Of a stretch of 64,000 bases of DNA, positions 1-8,498 are shown piece by piece. The DNA comes from JBCBDX01 sp038529265 (lineage in GTDB: Bacteria; Pseudomonadota; Alphaproteobacteria; Rhizobiales; Rhizobiaceae), in assembly GCA_038529265.1 (NCBI GenBank), contig JBCBDX010000001.1, positions 434,001 to 498,000 of the forward strand, read 5' to 3'. Within the stretch, counting starts at the first letter, position 1. Each line of letters opens with the position of its first letter. Both the position numbers and the translations under genes were made by a program. The notes below the pieces were generated by a model. That model was not told the origin of the DNA. It ran no database searches and saw only the letters and a list, made by a program, of their open reading frames with translations.

Positions 1-317
1 CTGGTCGTTGTGATGTTGATGAAGTGGCTGCTGAAATCGCAAATATCAAAACTGATAGTGACTATTTACTAGATCCGCACACGGCGACTGCGGTTCATGT
101 CGGGCGAGAACTTGGTGCGCGCGATGTGCCGATGGTTGTACTTGGTACTGCCCACCCCGCCAAATTTCCTGATGCGGTAGAGGCCGCCAGCGGAAAATAT
201 CCGGCGCTACCTTATTGGCTCAGCGATCTTATGGAGCGTGATGAACAGTATGTATCACTTTCCAACGACCTAAAAATCGTAGAAAGTCATATTCTTAAAA
301 ATACACGCGCAGCCTAA
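1..317 (+). CDS. thrC: Threonine synthase, C-terminal part (5' truncated by window)
   Basis: This is the last ~104 codons of a gene that enters from the left; the open frame runs from base 3 to the TAA at 315-317. The translation contains LDPHTATAVHVG followed by VVLGTAHPAKFPDAV, a pattern typical of the C-terminal part of threonine synthase, which converts O-phosphohomoserine to threonine with PLP. The PLP lysine and catalytic core lie outside the window. In many Hyphomicrobiales thrC is followed by an M16 peptidase and a GNAT gene, exactly as here, which supports the call. Confidence 0.88.
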   Translation, partial: GRCDVDEVAAEIANIKTDSDYLLDPHTATAVHVGRELGARDVPMVVLGTAHPAKFPDAVEAASGKYPALPYWLSDLMERDEQYVSLSNDLKIVESHILKNTRAA

Positions 318-351
318 AACGCGCGGATTTCGGAGGAAACGGACAATCCAT

Positions 352-1656
352 ATGGGTGTACAGACCACGAAACTGGCCAATGGTATCACGGTCGCGACGC
401 AAAAGTTCGACCATGTCGAAAGTGTTTCTGTCGGCGTCTGGATCAAAGCTGGCACACGCAATGAACTGGAACATGAGCATGGCATAGCGCACATGCTCGA
501 GCATATGGCCTTCAAAGGTACAATAAGCCGCTCGGCCCGTGATATTGCCGAGGCCATTGAAAACGTTGGTGGCGACATCAACGCCGCAACGAGCGTCGAA
601 ACGACCTCTTATTTCGTACGGGTCTTAAAAGGTGACCTTCCACTTGCAGTTAATATTTTGGCAGACATTCTGCAGAACTCACGGTTTGATGCAGGTGAGC
701 TGGAGCGTGAAAAACACGTTGTTTTGCAGGAGCTTGGCGCAGCTAACGACATGCCCGACGACCTCGTATTCGACTGTTTCACCGAAACAGCGTTTGCCGG
801 TCAACCTGTCGGACGCCCGATCCTAGGCACGCGCGAAACCATTAATTCCTTCACGCCGGAAATGATCCGCGCTTACATTAGTCGTGAATATTGCGGTGAA
901 CGCATGGTGATCTGTGCAACTGGCGCCGTCGATCATGATGATTTTGTGCGGCAGGTTGAGAGCGCATTCGCAACCTTGCCTTCAACAGTAGAAGTGACCG
1001 GCCTATCGCGTCCTGCCGCTTATGTCGGCGGAGAGTGTCGGGTGGCAAAAGACCTGCAGGATGCGCAACTGGTATTTGGTTTTGAGGGTCGCGCTTATCA
1101 CATGCGCGACTATTACGCCTCACAGGTTCTGGCGATGCTGCTTGGGGGCGGCATGTCCTCGCGGCTGTTCCAGGAAGTGCGAGAAAAGCATGGACTTTGC
1201 TATTCAATTTATGCCTTCCACTGGAGCTTCTCCGACTCTGGTGTTTTTGGTATCCATGCAGCCACCGAGCGCGATGATGTGCCTGCGTTAACCGATTTGA
1301 TTATCGGTGAGCTCCAAAAAGTGCCAGAAAATCTGGAGCAAAAGGAGTTGAACCGAGCAAGAGCGCAGTTTCGTGCAAGCTTGATGATGTCGTCTGAAAG
1401 TGCACCGGCTCGGGCGGGGCAGATAGCTCGTCAGGTTTTGCTGTTTGGACGACCCATTGATAATGAGGAGTTCTTGGCGCGGCTTGATGCGCTGACAATC
1501 GAGCGGTTGGAAGACCTTGCTTATCGCATGTTTGCCAGCGACGCGCCGACGATCGCCGCGGTCGGACCGGTTGAAAAATTGATCTCGCGCGAAGACTTTG
1601 GCTCCAATCTGGTTTCGGGGTTGCAATCGCATGTGGCAGCGGCTGTAAACTCCTGA
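352..1656 (+). CDS. M16 family zinc metallopeptidase (mitochondrial processing peptidase-like)
   Basis: A 434-residue protein with the inverted zinc motif HxxEH as HMLEH at residues 47-51 and a downstream acidic ligand region (LEREKH near 125). The second half carries the usual M16 pseudo-repeat, with GGGMSSRLFQEVREKHGLCYS matching the conserved substrate-binding R/Y region in short form. It belongs to the one-chain bacterial peptidases related to mitochondrial processing peptidase beta, about 420-440 residues long. No signal peptide is visible, so it is probably cytoplasmic. A GGAGG lies unusually far (about 15 nt) before the ATG. It follows thrC and precedes a GNAT gene, an order common in rhizobia. 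The substrate is unknown. Confidence 0.92.
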   Translation: MGVQTTKLANGITVATQKFDHVESVSVGVWIKAGTRNELEHEHGIAHMLEHMAFKGTISRSARDIAEAIENVGGDINAATSVETTSYFVRVLKGDLPLAVNILADILQNSRFDAGELEREKHVVLQELGAANDMPDDLVFDCFTETAFAGQPVGRPILGTRETINSFTPEMIRAYISREYCGERMVICATGAVDHDDFVRQVESAFATLPSTVEVTGLSRPAAYVGGECRVAKDLQDAQLVFGFEGRAYHMRDYYASQVLAMLLGGGMSSRLFQEVREKHGLCYSIYAFHWSFSDSGVFGIHAATERDDVPALTDLIIGELQKVPENLEQKELNRARAQFRASLMMSSESAPARAGQIARQVLLFGRPIDNEEFLARLDALTIERLEDLAYRMFASDAPTIAAVGPVEKLISREDFGSNLVSGLQSHVAAAVNS

Positions 1657-1690
1657 AATCTCGCTGATAGTCACGGCGGAGGACTGAACT

Positions 1691-2287
1691 TTGTTTGCTT
1701 TCAGCGGCCGTTCAAAAGGCGTGGTTCCCATTGAAGGTGAGCGTGTTTTCTTAAGAGAACCCGCAACGTCTGACTACAATGATTGGGCTTCCTTGCGTCT
1801 TGAGAGTCGCGCCTTTTTGGTGCCGTGGGAGCCGCGCTGGTCAGAACATGACTTATCGAAGTCAGCGTTCAAGGCAAGGTTGCGCCGTTATCGCACTGAA
1901 ATTGATGCCGGAACCGCCTATCCCTATTTCATTGTCAGGATGGAGGACGATGCAATCTTGGGAGGCATAACAATTGGTAATATTCGTCGGGGTGTCGCTC
2001 AGTCAGGCCAACTAGGATATTGGATTGGCAAACCTTTTGCAGGTGAAGGCTATATGAGAGAGGCGGTTGGGTTGGCGTGTGCCCATGCTTTCACGAAAAA
2101 TGGCCTTCACAGGTTGGAGGCCGCTTGCCTGCCAGACAATGAGCGATCCATTGCTGTGTTGCGTGCCAGCGGTTTTGAGCATGAGGGCACATTACGCTCA
2201 TATTTGAAGATAAATGGAACATGGCGAGACCATTTGCTTTACTCACGCATTAATCCGGTGCACGCAACGATTGGTGAAATTAACTAA
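1691..2287 (+). CDS. GNAT family N-acetyltransferase, RimJ/RimL-like
   Basis: A 198-residue acetyltransferase. The N-terminal strand GERVFLREPATSDYNDWASL is the typical RimJ-type beginning (VxLRxxxxxDxxxW). The acetyl-CoA-binding region is GYWIGKPFAGEGYMREAV around residues 116-133, followed by HRLEAACLPDNERSIAVL and GFEHEGTLRSY, both conserved in ribosomal-protein alanine acetyltransferases. The start is TTG at 1691, chosen because a GGAGG sits 9 nt upstream and because the domain needs these residues. It probably acetylates the N-terminus of a ribosomal or other protein. The exact substrate cannot be read from the sequence. Confidence 0.88.
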   Translation: MFAFSGRSKGVVPIEGERVFLREPATSDYNDWASLRLESRAFLVPWEPRWSEHDLSKSAFKARLRRYRTEIDAGTAYPYFIVRMEDDAILGGITIGNIRRGVAQSGQLGYWIGKPFAGEGYMREAVGLACAHAFTKNGLHRLEAACLPDNERSIAVLRASGFEHEGTLRSYLKINGTWRDHLLYSRINPVHATIGEIN

Positions 2288-2293
2288 AGGCTA

Positions 2294-5254
2294 TTGCTTT
2301 TGAACTGCGCTATTGCGTCAATTTTAGCTCTTTTAAGGCTGGCTTGCGGCTTTTTGCTCGCCATAGGCTTTATGGTGGTGCCGTTATCAGCGCAAAATAT
2401 CGAGCCGATAAGCGTGGGGCGTGATGACACAGCACTCGATTTGACCAGAGCTGTCACGATCTACCGGGATCGTGGAGATTCATTGGTGGTTTCGACTGCG
2501 CCAGATGCAGAAGGCATTGTCAGGACGGTCGAAGTGCAGGCTACCCGCCCCGAAACATCCGGTGACTGGGCTGTTTTTGTCTTAACAAATACCAGCGATG
2601 TTCAGGTCGATCGCCAGCTTGTTGCGCCACATTTTCGGATGGTCAATTCAGGTTCGTTTCTTCCTGATCTTGGTTCGCCGCGTATCGCTGCGATCACCCC
2701 GTCGTCCGGTTTCCAATTGGAGCGGGTCGAAGCAAACGAAGTGGACATTTTCTCAATCACCCTCGATCCAGGCGCCGTGGTGACACTGGTTGCTGAGCTT
2801 TCATCAGACGCGTTGCCCCAGCTCTACTTATGGGATGAGGCGGCCTATAAGGACATCGTGAACTCCTACACGCTCTATCATGGCATCGTCATCGGCATTT
2901 CTGGATTGCTGGCGTTGTTTTTGACGATCCTGCTGGTGATCCGAGGCAATGCTAGCTTTGCAGCGTCTGCTGTCCTTGCGTGGGCCGCACTCGGCTATGT
3001 CTTGATCGATTTTGGCTTTGCTTCCCAATTCAATCTAATATCAGGCACCGAGATGCCGCGTTGGCGCGCTATCAGCGAAGCGACAGTCGCTTTCTCGCTG
3101 GCACTTTTCATATTCATTCACTTACGCCTGAACCGTTGGGATCACAGGCTTTCTATTGTGGCATGGTCATGGTTGGCCGTTATGGGCCTGTTGCTGGTTC
3201 TGTCTGCGTTCGAGCCGAACATAGGCGCCGGTGCGGCACGGTTTGCCTCAGCAGTGAGTGTTGCGGGCACGTTCGTTCTGCTCATTGTCATGTCAGTGCG
3301 CGGATTTGATCGCGCGATTATGCTTCTTCCATCATGGTCGCTATTGGCTTGTTGGACGGCGGCCGGTTTTATGACTGTTGCTGGCGCGATTGATAATGAT
3401 GTTGTTCAGCCCGCGCTTGCCGGTGGCTTGATCATGATTGTGCTGCTTATAGGCATCACGATCATTCAAAGCGCGTTTGCGGGGGGAGCATTTCAGCAAA
3501 CCCTGTTCTCCGACACCGAGCTTCAAGCTTTGGCAATTCGCGGGTCCAGCGACATGGTCTGGGACTGGGATGTGTCACGCGACAGAATTGTCACGAAGCC
3601 TGATCTTGGCCGTGTCATCGGGCTTGGTCGCAACGCACTGCACGGCCCCATAAAGACATGGCTCCAATATATGCATCTGGACGATAAAGAGCGATTTCGT
3701 ACAACGCTCGACAGCGTTGTTGAGGGCGGAAAAGGCCGGATCGATATGAATGTGCGCTTGCGGGCCAGCGACACCCGCTATGACTGGTTCAATGTTCGAG
3801 CGCGCCCGGTCGTCAGTGGAGATGGCAAAGTCATCCGCTGTATCGGTATGACAAGTAATATCAGTGGTCAAAAACGCATGGAGGAACGCCTGCTGCAGGA
3901 TGCTGTTCATGACAATCTGACCGGCCTGCCCAACAAAGGCTTATTCCTTGATCGCATTCAGGCTTCTCTTTCGCTTGGCCGAACCATTGAGGCCATTGTC
4001 CCAACGGTTATGATTGTCGATGTCGACAATTTCAGTGAGATAATTGATCGTATTGGCGTTCAAGGCAGTGACAATCTGCTTATGACGCTGGGTAGACGTT
4101 TGCGTATTCATTTGCGCAACGAAGAAACGCTAGCCCGGGTCGGCTCTGATCGTTTCGGGATTTTGGTGACAGCACGGTCGGAGGCTGGGGAGATCGCTGC
4201 GCTTGCCGAAGCGATGCTGAAAGCAATTCGCACACCAACAACCTACGCAGATCAAGACATAAAGCTAACGGCATCCTTGGGCCTTGCCACTTGGAACGAT
4301 GATGTTGCCAATGCCGATGCATTGTTCCGTGACGCCGAAATCGCGCTTGTGCAAGCCAAGCGATATGGAGGCAACCGTATCGAGCCGTTCCGTCCCGCGT
4401 TTCGTGACCGCACATCAAATAGTGTTCATCTCGAAGCCGATCTCCGCCGCGCACTCGAGCGCAACGAAATCGGGCTTGTCTACCAGCCGATCATTGATGC
4501 GCACACGGGCGCCGTTGCAGGCCTTGAAGCGATCATGCGTTGGGTGCACCCGCGGCGTGGTATTGTACCGCCTGCCGAGTTCCTGGGCATAGCTGAGAAT
4601 AGCGACTTAATCATTCCACTTGGTAATCGCGCAATTGAACTGGTTGCTGAACAACTGACTGATTGGGAAGCGGTAGTCGGTGACTTTGGTCTTTTCGTTG
4701 GAGTAAATGTCTGGCCACAGCAGCTGCAATCCAGCGGCTTTGTCAGTGCTGTGCGTGCGATCATGACCAAATATCCACAGCGCAACCACCGCATCATGCT
4801 CGAGTTCACTGAAACCGGTATCATGAGTGATCCGGAGCACAATGCGCGAAGGCTTTCGGAACTCAAAGCCATCGGCCTTGATCTGGCACTTGATGACTTC
4901 GGGTCCGGAATTTCGTCGATTTCTTATTTGGCCGATCTCGAAATAGACTTGGTTAAAATTGACAAGCAGATCGTGAACCGTCACGGCGCAAAACGTGCCT
5001 TCATGCAGTCCTTGATCGATATGGCACATGCCCTCGACATGCGTGTTGTGGCAGAGGCTGCCGATGCGGGTCTGCAACGCGAAATGCTCAGCGCCATGGG
5101 GGCCAATTTTGCGCAGAGTTATGCGACGAGTGCAGCGCTCACACCAGAGAACGCGCTAGCTTTGTTGGTGGAAACCAGTTCCAAGTTTGACCGTACGCAA
5201 AGATCACAGGAAAAGGCGAAACCGGATACGTCCGAACCATTGGCAGCGCAGTAG
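2294..5254 (+). CDS. Membrane GGDEF/EAL protein with 7TM-type sensor and PAS domain; GGDEF signature degenerate
   Basis: A 986-residue protein starting at a TTG 7 nt after the previous stop. Order: signal peptide or first helix (to about residue 34, ending LSAQ), a periplasmic domain (to about 190), about seven hydrophobic helices (about 195-400) resembling 7TM-DISM receptors, a PAS domain (about 415-525, ending in the SGQKRMEE linker), a GGDEF domain from about 535, and an EAL domain from about 710 to 960. The GGDEF active-site loop reads GSDRF (about 616-620), so cyclase activity is doubtful. In the EAL domain the catalytic Glu (LEAIMR), the ELTE-like FTET, DDFGSG, KIDKQ and VVAEA elements are largely kept, so it may be a c-di-GMP phosphodiesterase. 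The same gene order (thrC, M16, GNAT, GGDEF/EAL) occurs in rhizobia. Confidence 0.9.
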   Translation: MLLNCAIASILALLRLACGFLLAIGFMVVPLSAQNIEPISVGRDDTALDLTRAVTIYRDRGDSLVVSTAPDAEGIVRTVEVQATRPETSGDWAVFVLTNTSDVQVDRQLVAPHFRMVNSGSFLPDLGSPRIAAITPSSGFQLERVEANEVDIFSITLDPGAVVTLVAELSSDALPQLYLWDEAAYKDIVNSYTLYHGIVIGISGLLALFLTILLVIRGNASFAASAVLAWAALGYVLIDFGFASQFNLISGTEMPRWRAISEATVAFSLALFIFIHLRLNRWDHRLSIVAWSWLAVMGLLLVLSAFEPNIGAGAARFASAVSVAGTFVLLIVMSVRGFDRAIMLLPSWSLLACWTAAGFMTVAGAIDNDVVQPALAGGLIMIVLLIGITIIQSAFAGGAFQQTLFSDTELQALAIRGSSDMVWDWDVSRDRIVTKPDLGRVIGLGRNALHGPIKTWLQYMHLDDKERFRTTLDSVVEGGKGRIDMNVRLRASDTRYDWFNVRARPVVSGDGKVIRCIGMTSNISGQKRMEERLLQDAVHDNLTGLPNKGLFLDRIQASLSLGRTIEAIVPTVMIVDVDNFSEIIDRIGVQGSDNLLMTLGRRLRIHLRNEETLARVGSDRFGILVTARSEAGEIAALAEAMLKAIRTPTTYADQDIKLTASLGLATWNDDVANADALFRDAEIALVQAKRYGGNRIEPFRPAFRDRTSNSVHLEADLRRALERNEIGLVYQPIIDAHTGAVAGLEAIMRWVHPRRGIVPPAEFLGIAENSDLIIPLGNRAIELVAEQLTDWEAVVGDFGLFVGVNVWPQQLQSSGFVSAVRAIMTKYPQRNHRIMLEFTETGIMSDPEHNARRLSELKAIGLDLALDDFGSGISSISYLADLEIDLVKIDKQIVNRHGAKRAFMQSLIDMAHALDMRVVAEAADAGLQREMLSAMGANFAQSYATSAALTPENALALLVETSSKFDRTQRSQEKAKPDTSEPLAAQ

Positions 5255-5282
5255 CTGTTTTGCAAAACCGCCGCCTATCCCG

Positions 5283-5978
5283 CTATGCGTGACCGGGTTC
5301 AGCAACAAAGGCGGCTTTGGAAGTGATGCCAATCATCGCCAGAGCAGAATCGTATTTGGTTTCCAACTGTTGATCAAAAATGAGGTCTTTTGGTCCGTCC
5401 AGCGTTAGCCAAAAATTTTTAGAAAGTTCGTCCTCTAGTTGGTTGGCGCCCCAACTGGAGTAACCAAGCGAAATCACAGAATCGCGCGGCCCACGATACT
5501 CTGCAACATCTTCCAATGCGGAGATCGTCGAGGTCAGCGATACATCAGAGTTGATCACAATGGTCGACTCCGCCTCATAATCTCCGGAATGTAGGATAAA
5601 TCCGCGATTCTCGTCGACTGGCCCACCCACTCTTAGCTGCCGGTCTTTGGCGGTCAGATCAAGCGGTTGAGTTCGCGCTGCCAGAGCGGGTGAAGACACG
5701 TCCACCCTACTGATAAGTTCATCGAGCACCATCTCGTGTGGTTTGTTGACAATAAAGCCCATGCACCCATCCTTGCTATGGGCGCAAATGTAAATGAGCG
5801 AGTCGCCAAACATCGAGTCCTTAAGACAAGGCATTGCGACCAGAAACTTGCCTTCCAGACTCTCTGAAATCTTGCCGATTGCTCTAGCTCCGAAAAGTTC
5901 CCTGCAATTAATGCCGACAATCGCGCTCAATGCCAGTAAACTTTGGCACAAGTTCAACCAGAGTTTCAGCGTGCCCAA
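5283..5978 (-). CDS. yqgE: YqgE/AlgH family protein
   Basis: The core GKFLVAMPCLKDSMFGDSLIYIC, here split over residues 43 to 65, together with GCMGFIVNKP and LRVGGPV, is diagnostic for the YqgE/AlgH family (DUF179). These are cytoplasmic proteins of about 190-200 residues with a poorly defined role. The open frame goes up to a TTG at 5978 (231 residues), longer than the family, and has no clear ribosome site; an in-frame TTG at 5930 would give 215 residues, so the start is uncertain. It is transcribed divergently from the DsbD-like gene and convergently with the GGDEF/EAL gene. Confidence 0.87.
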   Translation of the reverse strand: MGTLKLWLNLCQSLLALSAIVGINCRELFGARAIGKISESLEGKFLVAMPCLKDSMFGDSLIYICAHSKDGCMGFIVNKPHEMVLDELISRVDVSSPALAARTQPLDLTAKDRQLRVGGPVDENRGFILHSGDYEAESTIVINSDVSLTSTISALEDVAEYRGPRDSVISLGYSSWGANQLEDELSKNFWLTLDGPKDLIFDQQLETKYDSALAMIGITSKAAFVAEPGHA

Positions 5979-6049
5979 ATAGCGTTGCTAACAGACTCGT
6001 GACCAGCGCGTGTTTGTTTATTCATATTTGGTGTTGCATAGCTTTTTTC

Positions 6050-6892
6050 ATGAAATTCTCGACAAAGCTGCTCCTGCACCTAGCTGCCATCGTAACTTTT
6101 AACGGCATCGCCCCGGCTAACGCGGGTAATGAAACTCCTTGGCACAACACGCTTGGTGGCGACGTTCGCATACTGTTTGAAAGTGTTGCGCCAACAGAAA
6201 ACGGCGCCTTGCCCGGGTCCGTTCGCGGTGCAATTGAGATAAAGCTACAAGACGGATGGCATACCTATTGGCGTGATCCCGGCGCTTCGGGTATTCCACC
6301 TACGTTTCACTTGGACGAAGGCTCCGACATCGGCCAGGCTGCCATATATTATCCGGCACCGGTTTGGGTCGACAATAATTATGGTGGATATGCAGGTTAC
6401 ACAGAACCGGTTCTTTTGCCCATTATGGTCGATACCAGGCGTGATAAATCTGCCAGCTTTAAAGGATCGCTTCTTCTCGGCATCTGCGAAGAGATTTGCA
6501 TTCCCGTTATGCTACCGTTTGATGTTGAGATTACTCCAAGCGTTGGTAGCTCACTGAATGACGTAATCATCCGCGAAGCTTTTGCTCAGTTGCCAGCAAA
6601 AGCACCGCAAGAAGCGGTTGACGTTGATATGAGTGGCAAGCGGTTTGTCGTTACGCTTGATCAGAACGAAGGTGCTTGGACAGGTTACGCGATCAAGTCA
6701 TTGTTCGTTCACATGGACGGCGCGCAATTGTCTAATCCAAAAAGGATTATGAACGACCAAGCTGCATTAGCGTTTGAGGCCAAGATTAATCACATTGGCG
6801 GTGACGAAACATCGCGGAGTTTGAACATTATCGCCGTCGCCGATGAAATGGCTTTCGAAGTTTCAACGATTATCGAACTCACTGACCAATAA
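6050..6892 (+). CDS. DsbD N-terminal-domain-like secreted protein
   Basis: Taken from the ATG at 6050, the protein has 280 residues and begins with a signal peptide (KLLLHLAAIVTFNGIAPANA). The frame is open 120 nt further upstream, but those residues look non-coding and would overlap the divergent yqgE. The mature part carries WHTYWRDPGASGIPP and the GICEEICIPV element, both typical of the periplasmic N-terminal domain of thiol:disulfide interchange protein DsbD (PF11412-type). The membrane and thioredoxin domains of full DsbD are absent. Such single-domain proteins are common in alphaproteobacteria, where they may accept electrons in the periplasm; this role is inferred. The two cysteines in CEEIC are a likely redox pair. 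Confidence 0.82.
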   Translation: MKFSTKLLLHLAAIVTFNGIAPANAGNETPWHNTLGGDVRILFESVAPTENGALPGSVRGAIEIKLQDGWHTYWRDPGASGIPPTFHLDEGSDIGQAAIYYPAPVWVDNNYGGYAGYTEPVLLPIMVDTRRDKSASFKGSLLLGICEEICIPVMLPFDVEITPSVGSSLNDVIIREAFAQLPAKAPQEAVDVDMSGKRFVVTLDQNEGAWTGYAIKSLFVHMDGAQLSNPKRIMNDQAALAFEAKINHIGGDETSRSLNIIAVADEMAFEVSTIIELTDQ

Positions 6893-6977
6893 ATGGATCT
6901 TTTTGGCGGTTAGCCCTTGTCGGCGATGCGCAAGCGTTATTTGTGCGGGTATCACTTAAACATTTGGAGTAAGATCT

Positions 6978-7463
6978 ATGGCTATTGCCGTTGGCGACAA
7001 AATTCCGACCGAAACGCTGAAATTGATTACCGAAGATGGCCCCGCTGACATCGAAATCGGTGGGATGCTTGATGGCAAGAAAGTGGTTCTGTTTGCTGTA
7101 CCGGGTGCCTTTACACCGACATGTACACTCAACCACTTGCCGGGCTTTATTGAAAATGCGGATGCCATAAAGTCAAAGGGTATTGATGAGATTGCCGTTG
7201 TTGCAGTCAACGATCCGTTCGTGATGCAAGCCTGGGCAGACAACTCGGGCGCAGCGGACAAGATCAAGTTTCTGGCCGATTGGGATGCGGCGTTCACCAA
7301 GGAGATGGGCTTGGAAATCGATCTCGGTGTGGCTGGGCTGGGCGTTCGCTCCAAACGCTATTCAATGATCATCAATGATGGAACTGTTGAAGCGCTCAAC
7401 ATCGAGGAAACCCCGGGTACAGCAGATGCCTCTGGCGCTGCGCAGATACTAGCGCAACTCTAA
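6978..7463 (+). CDS. Peroxiredoxin, Prx5 subfamily
   Basis: A 161-residue peroxiredoxin with the peroxidatic cysteine at residue 49 in PGAFTPTC, the Prx5 signature PxxxTxxC. The following VAVNDPFVMQAW and MGLEIDLGVAGLGVRSKRYSM (given here in parts) are typical of the glutaredoxin- or glutathione-dependent bacterial Prx5 enzymes that reduce H2O2 and alkyl hydroperoxides. There is no fused glutaredoxin domain. An AGTAAGAT stretch precedes the ATG with normal spacing. It sits alone between the DsbD-like gene and an AT-rich region. Confidence 0.94.
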   Translation: MAIAVGDKIPTETLKLITEDGPADIEIGGMLDGKKVVLFAVPGAFTPTCTLNHLPGFIENADAIKSKGIDEIAVVAVNDPFVMQAWADNSGAADKIKFLADWDAAFTKEMGLEIDLGVAGLGVRSKRYSMIINDGTVEALNIEETPGTADASGAAQILAQL

Positions 7464-7521
7464 AATTACGGCAGTGGATAAAATATTGGCAGCGTTTAAC
7501 TAGCTGCTCATATCCGTTATC

Positions 7522-7707
7522 TCAAGCTGCCAGGCAATTTTCCAAGCTACATTCTTCTATATTCATTTCCAACTCTACAGAATATAGTTCTAGAATTGCC
7601 ATGCGTAACAGATAGCATGTCAATTGTGTGCCCGATTGCTTTTCAAGTTGATCGATCGTGGAGATCAATTCTTCGACATAGTGATCCACAACGCGTCCAC
7701 CACTCAT
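7522..7707 (-). CDS. Small hypothetical protein, 61 aa
   Basis: The open frame from ATG 7707 encodes an acidic 61-residue protein with a helical pattern (YVEELISTIDQLEKQSG then LTCYLLRMAILELY) and four cysteines' worth of C-terminal acidic sequence. I recognise no domain. The hydrophobic periodicity and the lack of rare residues suggest a real small protein, but the surrounding DNA is AT-rich and no strong ribosome site is seen. A 17-bp palindrome lies 39 bp upstream of its start and could be its operator. It could also be a chance ORF. Confidence 0.45.
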   Translation of the reverse strand: MSGGRVVDHYVEELISTIDQLEKQSGTQLTCYLLRMAILELYSVELEMNIEECSLENCLAA

Positions 7708-7898
7708 TTAAATTTAAAGTGCCGCAGTCGTAGTGATGGTAACACTGTTTCAAAATGAAACAACACACAATTATTTATGGGTAAATTTTCCTAAAATACT
7801 GGCGCGAATGGCAATTTATTTTATGCCAGGAATACAGAGGTTTTCCAGATTGTTGCAGTTGCTATGTCATTATCTGGTTATGCTTTTGGCATATCAAA
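7708..7898. other. AT-rich intergenic stretch
   Basis: About 190 bp between the 61-aa ORF and the end of msrB, visibly richer in A and T than its surroundings (for example ATTTAAATTTAAAG at its left edge). It contains the palindrome listed separately. A 75-codon open frame crosses it and runs into msrB on the other strand, but it shows no credible protein features. I see no RNA gene here. Confidence 0.5.
7746..7762. promoter_or_regulatory. 17-bp palindrome, candidate operator
   Basis: TGTTTCAAAATGAAACA is a perfect 7-bp inverted repeat around a 3-nt centre. Its size and symmetry suit a dimeric repressor. It lies 39 bp upstream of the small minus-strand ORF. No cognate regulator can be named. 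Confidence 0.4.
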
Positions 7899-8300
7899 CT
7901 ATTGCTCATCTGCGTGAAAATGCATCGCCACACCATTCATGCAATAGCGTAAACCTGTAGGCTGGGGGCCGTCGTTGAAAACATGACCCAAATGTCCGCC
8001 ACAGTTGGCGCATCGGATTTCCGTACGCACCATGAAGAATGACCGATCTTTGTGTTCTGTAACCGCGTCGGGCGCTATTGGCTGGTAAAAGCTTGGCCAG
8101 CCAGTACCGCTCTCGAACTTGCTATCGGATAGAAAGAGTGGGTTGTCACATCCAGCGCAAATGAATTTCCCATCGCGTTTTTCAGCATTTAACGGAGATG
8201 TGCCTGCGCGTTCAGTGCCGTGTTTACGCAGAACGTAGAACTGCTCAGGCGTCAGTTCTTCCTTCCATTCAGCTTCCGACTTTTCAACGTTCACGGTCAT
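7899..8300 (-). CDS. msrB: Peptide-methionine (R)-S-oxide reductase MsrB
   Basis: A 133-residue MsrB that reduces methionine-R-sulfoxide in proteins. Zinc-binding CxxC pairs are present as CAGC and CANC, with GTGWPSFYQPI and GGHLGHVFNDGPQPTGLRYC between and after them; the last Cys is the catalytic one. The usual RYCINS is here RYCMNG. The length is normal for a stand-alone enzyme. The ATG at 8300 is preceded by AGAGGA. It is transcribed away from the mrp operon. Confidence 0.95.
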   Translation of the reverse strand: MTVNVEKSEAEWKEELTPEQFYVLRKHGTERAGTSPLNAEKRDGKFICAGCDNPLFLSDSKFESGTGWPSFYQPIAPDAVTEHKDRSFFMVRTEIRCANCGGHLGHVFNDGPQPTGLRYCMNGVAMHFHADEQ

Positions 8301-8498
8301 ATCAACGCATCCTCTCTTCGGCTACACAGGTAGGCGCGAATGCTCATTTGGGCAAGCCGGTGTCAAAAATCCTGGCAACTATCAGCCCATCTCACGGGAA
8401 TTGATCCTGTTTTTCTTGCCGTTACGATGAAAAAGACTTAAGCCGCGTGAAAATATGAAGCGATATCAATTTTCTAGGATTTGGGCCTCTTTTCTGCG

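Noticed and set aside
7733..7960. A 75-codon plus-strand frame before and into msrB
   Set aside because: It lies in an AT-rich stretch, overlaps the well-supported msrB on the other strand and has no coherent protein pattern.
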